From: Zantedeschia hybrid cultivar
Lineage: Eukaryota > Streptophyta > Magnoliopsida > Alismatales > Araceae
Direction of reading: 5' to 3'
Length of the DNA stretch: 64,000 bases
NCBI GenBank assembly: GCA_030544215.1
Contig: JARZZO010000004.1
Location: forward strand, 15,736,501-15,800,500
Shown: in pieces, positions 56,508 through 64,000 of the stretch
Layout of the letters: the number at the start of each line of letters is the position of its first letter
Position numbering within the stretch: the stretch's first letter is position 1
The notes under the pieces: model-generated
Databases searched by the model: none
The model's input: only the letters and a program-made list of their open reading frames with translations
Told to the model about the DNA's origin: nothing
Program-made: the position numbers and the translations under genes

Positions 56508-57402
56508 GGTCTAATAGAGGCATTATAAGTTCAAAATATAAAAGGGACATCCCTCCTAAAATTTATTTCTAAATGCGGCAACGACCATGTTTATTCTATA
56601 CTGCTTAAGATACATGAATCATTTACAAATATACTGTAAAATAAATACTGATTATAAAAAATGTTATCTCACATTAATGAGCAAAAAATAATTTGAGCAA
56701 TTATTAGTATGATTATGCTAATTTTTCCCATTGAATAAATTTCAAAAGTAATGGTATTGTATATTGATCATAACTTTTCTTGATAGTTTCTATTATTAGT
56801 ATCTATTTAGATGAGTAAAGAATTGTAAAGGTCTTATTTAGATATATTTTTATTAAAGGTATGGAAGGCATATTTTATAGATATAGACTATGACAACTTA
56901 TTTTGAAAACAAGTGAGCTTACTTTGGATACTATGTTACAAAAAGTATAGCTCTTGTCCCATTGGGATTTGAACCTTCGAAGTCAAACCCCTTTTAGATA
57001 TTATAAACTTATAGTGTCTTTATTAAATATTTTGAAAAATTTTGGGCCCCTTTCTGTATTTTCTTAAATAAATTCTTTTATTAATTCTTTTACGACACGT
57101 AAGCCATTGCCGTGAGCATGAAACAGTTACATTAAACATGAACTAGCTTTCGTTTAGGTTCATCTTGAGAGGACCACCTATGTATTGATGACAGAAGTAT
57201 GGCCTCCCATTGCGAACCCTGACAGCTGTTTCTTAACATTAAATTTTTGGTGGACGACTCAAACGGTACACTGCAGATGGGATCACATACGACGCCCACA
57301 AGTGCATATTAACCCCGTATTTATTCAACTCTCCCTGTTTCCTTATCCCCGTCACTGCAATGCGTGGCACAGCAGTTATCCGATCCGACAACTGCTGCGT
57401 AA
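56508..57402. other. AT-rich unassigned DNA
   Basis: No gene or known repeat. Confidence 0.5.
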
Positions 57403-57965
57403 CACCCGTTTAAAATTTAGGAGGGCTTATTGGCGGTGTTTTTCATTTTTTTTATTTTTTTGTCAGATTTTTTAATTTTTTTTGAAATGTCAGATCAAAA
57501 ATTCGATGGTATAGTCAGGTTGTTCGGGTTGACTCCGACTCAACTGTACATTTTTTTTTTCAAAAATAAAATTAAATACAAACTTCGATTTACATGCAAA
57601 ATATTTTTTTTGAAAAAAAATATACAATCGGGTCGGAGCCAACTCGAACAACTCAGCTGTGCAACCCGTTTAAAATTTAGGGGGGGCTATTGGGGTGTTT
57701 TTCAATTTTTTTTTGTAGCGTCCGATCAAAAATCCGATGGTACAGTCGGATTGCTCGGGTCAGCTCCGACCCGATTGTATATTTTTTTTCAAAAATAAAA
57801 TTAGACACAAACCTCGATTTACATACAAAATATTTTTTTGAAAAAAATATACAATCGGGTCTGGGCCGACCCGAATAACCTAGCTGTACCATCAGATTTT
57901 TTATCGGACGCTCTAAAACAATTTAAAAAATCCGACAAAAAAACAAAAAATAAATAAAAAATGCT
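57403..57965. mobile_element. Foldback element in partial tandem duplication
   Basis: Two related units (57403-57665 and 57666-57965) begin AACCCGTTTAAAATTTAG. In the second, the left arm (GATGGTACAGTC, GGGTCAGCTCCGACCCGATTG) is the inverse of the right arm (CAATCGGGTC, CCGACCCGAATAACCTAGCTG, TACCATC) around an AT-rich centre. Arms reach about 110-130 bp. The first unit lacks its outer right arm. No ORF, consistent with a MITE. Confidence 0.7.
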
Positions 57966-59430
57966 ATTGTACCATGCATTGATTGCAATGTAGGACATTA
58001 CAGCAAGTACTCTTGTTTCATATCTAGTTGCTAATTTTAATAATATAAGTTGACATAATATTTAGAAGGATTTGCGTATGACATGGTGTTACTCTCTTTA
58101 GATTTGAAACCGAGAGATCTCAATTAAAGTTGGCAAGGAATCAGAACTGGTTACCCAGACTCGTCTTATTTCAGCCAGTTTGTTTAGCCAAACAAGTTGA
58201 GATCAAGCCACGATCCCTGCTCGTTTGGCTAAATGAGCCAGCCTCGGCTCAGTTGGCTTGGTAGCTCCATAGATAAATAGGATACAATTTACCTTTATTG
58301 ATTGGTTCATGTGTATAAAATTTACCTTTTATCGGGTTTCAATCTGTTGTTTGGGTCCGTGTCAAAATTTAAATATTTAAACATGTAGTCCACGTTAAAG
58401 TTCATAAAACTTTTAGGGATTACTTGACCTTGAACTCGACTTTGATATGCTTACCAGATTGAGTCCTATTAGACTTTTGTTGAGCCATGTTCGAGCCCAT
58501 TGTTAGGGTTTGAATTCAGGATTACTTCAAGTCCAAGCTCGAGCTTAAGCTAAAGTTTTAGATATGGAGGATAAAAGTCATGCAAGCTCACTTAAGTCTA
58601 AGCGGCTCATAAGGATGGGGAAACCTTTACCAGATCACACAGCTAACTCGAGAGGCCCATAAGGATGGGCTTTGGCAGACAGCGAAGTCCATGATTGGAG
58701 CAGAATCAGCTGAGCAACTCAACAGGATTGGCCGAAGCGAATAGTCCATCTCCTAGGGATGCAAAAACTTTGAATCTGGATTTGACTCGGTCTTCGATTA
58801 TCCGAATTCCAAAAGGATCTGGATCATTCGAATCCTAAATTTGGTTCCTACAGCCTATGTGATGCTTCAATTAGCCACATGATGTTCTACAGTATCCATG
58901 AACAGTTCTTAGTTTTCTGCAGCAGAATTCAAATGGCGAGTTCTTTTTGTGGAATTTTTCGTCATAGCACAGACATTTCTGAAAATACAGACAAATTGAT
59001 AGAAACGGGATCATTCGAACAATTGGTATTGTTTGGCCATTGTTCGGCCAAATGGTCGACTGTTTTGATTACTCCAGCCAACTGTCCGTACTCAGAATTA
59101 TGTTTCTGAATGGCCTATTCTGAACCCTAGTTCTCTTGTTGTGACTTTGAAATCAGATTTAAGGGAATCTATACACTTAATTAAGAGTATTTGAGCATCT
59201 TTTCATTTATAACTACATGTTCATTCATGATGTTTTTCTTCTTCAGAGAAATTTCATGAGAATGACATATATTCTTAAACTTGAATGGATGAGTAGCGTC
59301 ATTAGCATTGAGTATCTATATATGTAGATTTGCCCCTCCGGAGAGGAGGACAAGGGTTTATGGGCCTTATGCTCAACCACTTAGATAGGGTCTTAGAAGT
59401 CCGAACCGTAGGCTTCTATGTTGTTTGACT
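57966..59430. other. Unassigned repetitive DNA with one N7 dyad
   Basis: No gene. TTTGGCC-N7-GGCCAAA lies at 59032-59052, followed by TGGTCGAC. Short repeats of CATAAGGATGGG occur at 58607 and 58661. Confidence 0.4.
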
Positions 59431-59586
59431 AACCAAAGAGTAATGGGAGATGAAACCTACTTATGTGTGCAACTTGGTTGAGGGCTAGATTGCATGGTAG
59501 TATGTCATAACCAAGGAGTAATGAGAGGTGAAACCCACTTGTGTATGCAACTTGGTTGAGGGCTAGATTGCGTGGTAGCATGCCAT
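59431..59586. repeat. 78-bp tandem duplication
   Basis: Units at 59431-59508 and 59509-59586 share AACTTGGTTGAGGGCTAGATTG and the flanking bases, with about ten differences. Confidence 0.85.
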
Positions 59587-59913
59587 ATACCTCAAATGGA
59601 CTTGTCTCTTTGTCACGCCTTCATAGATATCCGAAAATTATATGAGGATAGAGTGGTATTGAATAGATGAGGTATCCGCCAAGACATTCTAAAGTTGAGA
59701 CATGATATAGATGATCAATAGATTGCTAGTGTTGTTATTTCTTGTCTATTCCTACTATATACTGATGCAGCAATGATTCAGGATTCATATGATGTGATAA
59801 TTGATAAAAATTGAACTATCATCAATGACTTAACAAATGATCGATAAAATTGGTGTTCGAATTATCTTATCTTATATAATTGTGCTATTAAGGTCATAGA
59901 TCACTTAAGCTAT

Positions 59914-61800
59914 GATGAACAAAGAGGGGGGTGAATGGGTTGTTTAAAAGTAAATGTAACCTAATTGCAAATAAAACTTTTATGCATGGAAAGAGAGGGA
60001 TTCAAAGAAACAATCACATAGAAGAATACAAAGTTTTATACTAACATCTTAGGATTTCCACTAATCACAAGATACAAACTCATTGTAGGTTATTAACACC
60101 TACCAAACACAATTGCTCCTCCCTTCAAACTAGAAGGGTAGCATTAAACACCAAACACCACTAGTCTTCCCATCAAACTAGAAGAGGAATAACATCCACC
60201 TGTATCCACAAATCTTCTCTTCCAATCTAGGAAAAGGAACATCACAGTATCTATAAAGATAAGTTACAACAATGTTTCTAGAATAGGCTGATATAATAAT
60301 TACAACTCAGACAAGAAATCAAGATAGAAAAATTAGAAAGTCTTGATCCTGTTGCTGACGGCCGGAGAGATTCAATGCATAGTTAAAACGAAGTTCTATC
60401 CCTCAGGCACAATCTTTCTCTCTCTTGCACAGGAGGAAGGGGATGCGGTGCAGAAGGAAGCTTTAGCTCTATGCGTTCAACTATGTTTTGCTTCTTTGTG
60501 TATCTGTGGAAGTATATCTATCTTTCTGTTATGGAGAAGCCTTGAATTTATAGGTGAAATTCAAATTTGCTTGTTTGAAATTTAGCTTCCCTTCTTCAAT
60601 CTAATGGCTCATGTTTGTCCTAATTTGGATGAGTTTAACGTTAACAAGATTTAGTCTTGATCATAAACCACTATAGGTCTAATGTAAAACAGCTTACTCA
60701 AGACTAGAGAAAAGTCTTTTAACATGTCATTTTTCTCGTAGATTTCTTATCTCAATTGTTTTGAAATTCGTTCTAGCATATCTCACCTAACCCTGCAAAT
60801 GTAATTAGAAGAGGAAAGTTCCATCTAGTGCACGAACTAGCAGGTAGAAAAGTCCAGACAAGGTGCTCGTATAGGTAGACATATCTTTAGACATAATATG
60901 AATGTCAAAGCAAGAGGATGAACAATGTTCTAATTACTTGAAAAAAGATGGACTGGTTACTTTAGAATAGACTAGACTATTGATTAGAAGTGCTATTTAA
61001 TTGATTTAGTCAGGTCAACTAGCTCGTTATAAAAATAACACATTAAAGTATACTGAAAATCTAGTAGCTAATCGATTGAGAATGTAATAGATAATCGCTC
61101 AAGTTTATATCGTTTAATCGCTAAGAGAAAAAAAGAGCAAATCGATTGAAATAATAATGTCTGATCGATTCAAAGAGAAAAAACATGTAATAGATTAAAA
61201 GTACAACTATTGGTCATTATAACAACCAATCGATTTAACGCTAAGTGGATAGGTACATTGCCAATGGATTAGGTGTGCATCGATGAGTAGACACAAGTGA
61301 AGTCAGATAATTGATTGAAGCGAAAAACAGATAGCTAAGCTATTAGGTGACATAACTACTAGCCGATCATGGAGTCGATGACAGTTAATCGACCTAACAG
61401 ATGATCAGTTGATCAATTAGATCATCTATTAGATCAATTAGAGGAAGAATATTTAATCGATTTCAAGATACAACAGTTAATTGATATGGTTGCTAAGTCC
61501 TCTAACCGATTTGGGGAAGAGATCGATTAATCGATAACCTGAAGTTATCTGGTAGTTGATTACTAGATGAAGTACTACATTGATTAGGAGACTGAGTAGA
61601 TAGATCCTATTAGGGATACTTAATCGAAAGTCGTAATCGATTATTAGACTAGTCACTTAATCGATTGTTCTGACGATTCACTAACTGATTACCCTTTGAG
61701 GCAAAGCTAAATGATTAGATGGATGAACTAAGAGATCAATTACATGACTAAATGACAAGTCTAATTGTTGCCTTTGGACTAGTAATCAATTAGGAGACTA
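59914..61800 (-). mobile_element. LTR-like block related to the copia LTR at 17876
   Basis: It shares GAGGGGGGTGAATGG and TTGTTTAAAAG near the edge, a CTTAGGATTTCCACT segment, the three-unit TCTTCC block (60118-60242) and then an AATCGATT array (61050-61800), in the same order as 17876-20060. Boundaries are approximate. Confidence 0.5.
61050..61800. repeat. AATCGATT motif array
   Basis: Repeated AATCGATT and variants. TCG-to-TCG distances measured by eye are often 23-26 nt (for example 24 at 61638-61688). Many copies are C-to-T decayed (AATTGATT, AATAGATT). Confidence 0.75.
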
Positions 61801-62000
61801 CTCCAATAATAATAATAATAATAGTATTAAAATTAGTTATTATTATCCCAAGAGATTGCAACAACAACAACAATAATGGGGAACAGAAAAAATAGGAGAT
61901 AGAAATATTAATAGAGAAAGAAAAATGTGAAAGATGCGAGAGAAATAATAATAATAATAATTAAAAAAAAAATTGTTATAATACAAAAGAGAGATTAGTT
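61801..62000. repeat. AAT microsatellite-bearing repeat, shared with 30300-30420
   Basis: AATAATAAT runs, AAAATTAGTT, a TTATCCC/GAGA block and AAAAATGTGAAAGA are also present at 30305-30420, but in a rotated order. Confidence 0.5.
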
Positions 62001-62159
62001 ATATATATATTATATAAGAAGTTTTTGTGAGGCTAACATCTAGATCTACCTATGAGGCTAAAACTCCTATCTTCTTTGTCAAAAGGACAAATCTATAAGT
62101 GGTATCTAATGTTAGTGAAGCTAATCAACCATTTAAATCTAAGAACATAGGGTATTTTA

Positions 62160-62551
62160 TGAAAATTCTCTAAATATTAAAGCATCACAAGAGAACACAT
62201 AGAGAAAATATTCTTAATTCAATCTATTTTAGTCATAGAATGATTCCAATATTCAAACATGAAGACTGGGGGTCAAACAGGGTCATTGCCCCTTAAAATC
62301 ATGTTTCTAGGTCAAATCAGTCGACTGACGCTTGAGATCGGTTGTCCTTTTTGGCCAAACAGAAGCTAAACCAAATTCTCACTAAACCAAATTCTCAAGG
62401 GTGTAGAAACTGGTAGAATCGGTTGACCGACGCTTCGAGTCGGTCGACTGTTTTACACAATAGTGCTGACCAAGGGAGTTCAATAGAAGATCGCTACACT
62501 ACCTCTGATTTCAAACACATGCCATTTAAAATCTGCACATCTAAATTAAGA

Positions 62552-62617
<66 letters not shown>

Positions 62618-63400
62618 CTAACTAAGTAAGCTACAACATATCTAATAATTATGTCAATTGAAGTACTACACAAACCATGGTAATTACAAAGATTTAGGAA
62701 ATCACTTTATAGGATTATCCAATATCTACTTGATCTCTACCAAACCCAAAGGATCTTCTCAATTGCAACACAAGCGTAAAAGAAGGAGAAGAAGAACAAC
62801 ATCTAAGGCATCATCCACAAGCTTTACACCTCTCGGACTCGTCTTTTTCCTAGAATGCACCAAGATCTCCCTCTAATTGCTTCAAAAAGAACTTTCAAGC
62901 TTCAAGAGACCTCCAAATCAGCATCTAACACTACCCAAGTCAATATGCAAGCCTCCATTCCTTCCCAAGAGCCAAGAGAGTGAGAAGAAGAGTTGGGAGA
63001 GAATGGGAAAAGGAGAGAAGAGTAGATGGAGTCGGATTCTCCTCTCCCACTACATATAAAGTCCAAAAAAGTTGTAATTTAGTTTCTAAACTACCAGAAA
63101 TAAGCCTCCTATTTATTTCGCACAAAATGGGTCATTCAAACCTCACGTAAATGAGTCCCATAACACTTAAAATCGATCAAATCTTTAGTTTAATATACAA
63201 AACCACACTAAATCAATTAATAATCCAATCTAAAGCATCTCTATCGAATTAACACACTAAAAGATAAGATTTAATCTAATCTTACTTACATCATATTTAG
63301 ACTATTCAATTAAATATAAATTATCAAATATTTATCGTAAAATCTATTTAACTTAAAATAAATGAGATCAACTGAACCTCTTCTCTGAGCTTTTTTGCGG
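62160..63400. mobile_element. LTR-like block with N7 dyads
   Basis: Noncoding. Two GTCGAC-type dyads with 7-nt spacers lie at 62320-62346 and 62422-62448. The later part (62700-63060) has the same purine/pyrimidine texture as 55200-55450. Termini were not determined. Confidence 0.4.
62554..62612. repeat. (TA)n microsatellite, 59 bp
   Basis: An uninterrupted TA repeat from 62554 to 62612. Confidence 0.95.
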
Positions 63401-64000
63401 GCCTTTGAAAGTCATTGATTTTTGAATTGATTTAATGGCTTTGATTAAGTTTGATCGAATTTGAATCAGCTCGAACTCAAGCGGGGAAGGTGTCTCTCAC
63501 CATGCTAAGGTGCTGGAAAATATTCTATATACTCAATAAGAATTAACTGTGTACTTACATATCAGAAACCGTGAAAGTAATACTACAGCTAGCGTTCTCA
63601 TCTGTTAGATGGTTCAAGAAAGTTAAAAAGAAAAAAAAGAAAAGAAAAAAGAAACCAGTGGAACACTTGTGTGTCGCAAGAGCACTAGGTGGGCTTCGAG
63701 TGATGGGGAGTGAGACCCACAGGGCACGCGGCATCACATTCCCCGCTTGCCCAACAACCACATAAGTACACTAGTCAAATAGTTGGATATTTTTTAAATA
63801 TAATTTTTATAATGTTATACATAATTTTACTGTGAAATTTTTGATACCAAAAGCATCTGTCAAACTATGAATAGAAGAGTTAATCATATCATCAACTATA
63901 AATATATATGAACTTATTAATTTACATTAAAGGATAATAAACACCAAATGCAAATTGAGGACAAGTTCCCGTTTACCAGAGTGTACTATAGACACGACTC
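63401..64000. other. Unassigned DNA at the window end
   Basis: An A/G-rich run lies at 63617-63652. No gene is recognised. Confidence 0.5.

Noticed and set aside
56950..57010. Possible tRNA gene around GGGATTTGAACC
   Set aside because: Only an anticodon/T-arm-like string is present; no cloverleaf could be drawn.
57185..57892. ORFs of 62-122 codons around the foldback element
   Set aside because: They translate T-runs and inverted repeats; no coding signal.

Overview
The window looks like repeat-dominated plant nuclear DNA, most likely from a monocot. The one host-type gene is GC-rich, and almost everything else is nested, decayed LTR retrotransposons with a few DNA-transposon and LINE relics. 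I see no bacterial, organellar or CRISPR features. Species cannot be fixed from the sequence.

Layout. 1-1847 is the 3' two-thirds of a long LTR (here 'family A', about 2.7 kb when complete), inserted into the gag of a Ty3/gypsy element of the Tat type. That element fills 1848 to about 13.4 kb: gag, protease plus G-patch, reverse transcriptase, RNase H, a second archaeal-type RNase H, integrase, a long 3' noncoding tail with a minisatellite, and an LTR with a TATA box. 13.5-20.15 kb holds a piece of family A LTR, the 3' end of one Ty1/copia element with its LTR, and an oppositely oriented copia gag with a 2.28-kb LTR full of AATCGATT motifs. 20.72-28.55 kb is an old copia element with 166-bp LTRs, split by a reversed solo family A LTR (22105-24840).

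28.5-34.2 kb is the least repetitive part. It contains a broken ERF/DREB-type AP2 transcription factor gene (32068-32989, minus) with a clear upstream TATA box. 34.26-46.5 kb looks like a small Mutator-like (possibly Pack-MULE) element split by a younger Athila-type Ty3/gypsy element (34654-46016, minus) with nearly identical 1.8-kb LTRs and a tRNA-Asp-type primer site.

46.5-64 kb is AT-rich and holds a diverged family A LTR, several LTR-like blocks with motif arrays, a 5'-truncated LINE with target-site duplication, foldback (MITE-like) elements and satellites.

The most striking signal cuts across elements. About 30 dyads of the form GGCGTC-N10-GACGCC occur in family A LTRs, in the Tat element and in a diverged LTR at 48.4-48.6 kb. 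The spacer is always 10 nt although its sequence varies freely. A second class, GTCGACCAA-N7-TTGGTCGAC, sits in other LTR-like blocks, and AATCGATT arrays form a third. All have a CpG at or beside the core. These look like spacing-constrained sites shared by unrelated retrotransposons. All retroelement ORFs carry stops or frameshifts, so none looks autonomous.
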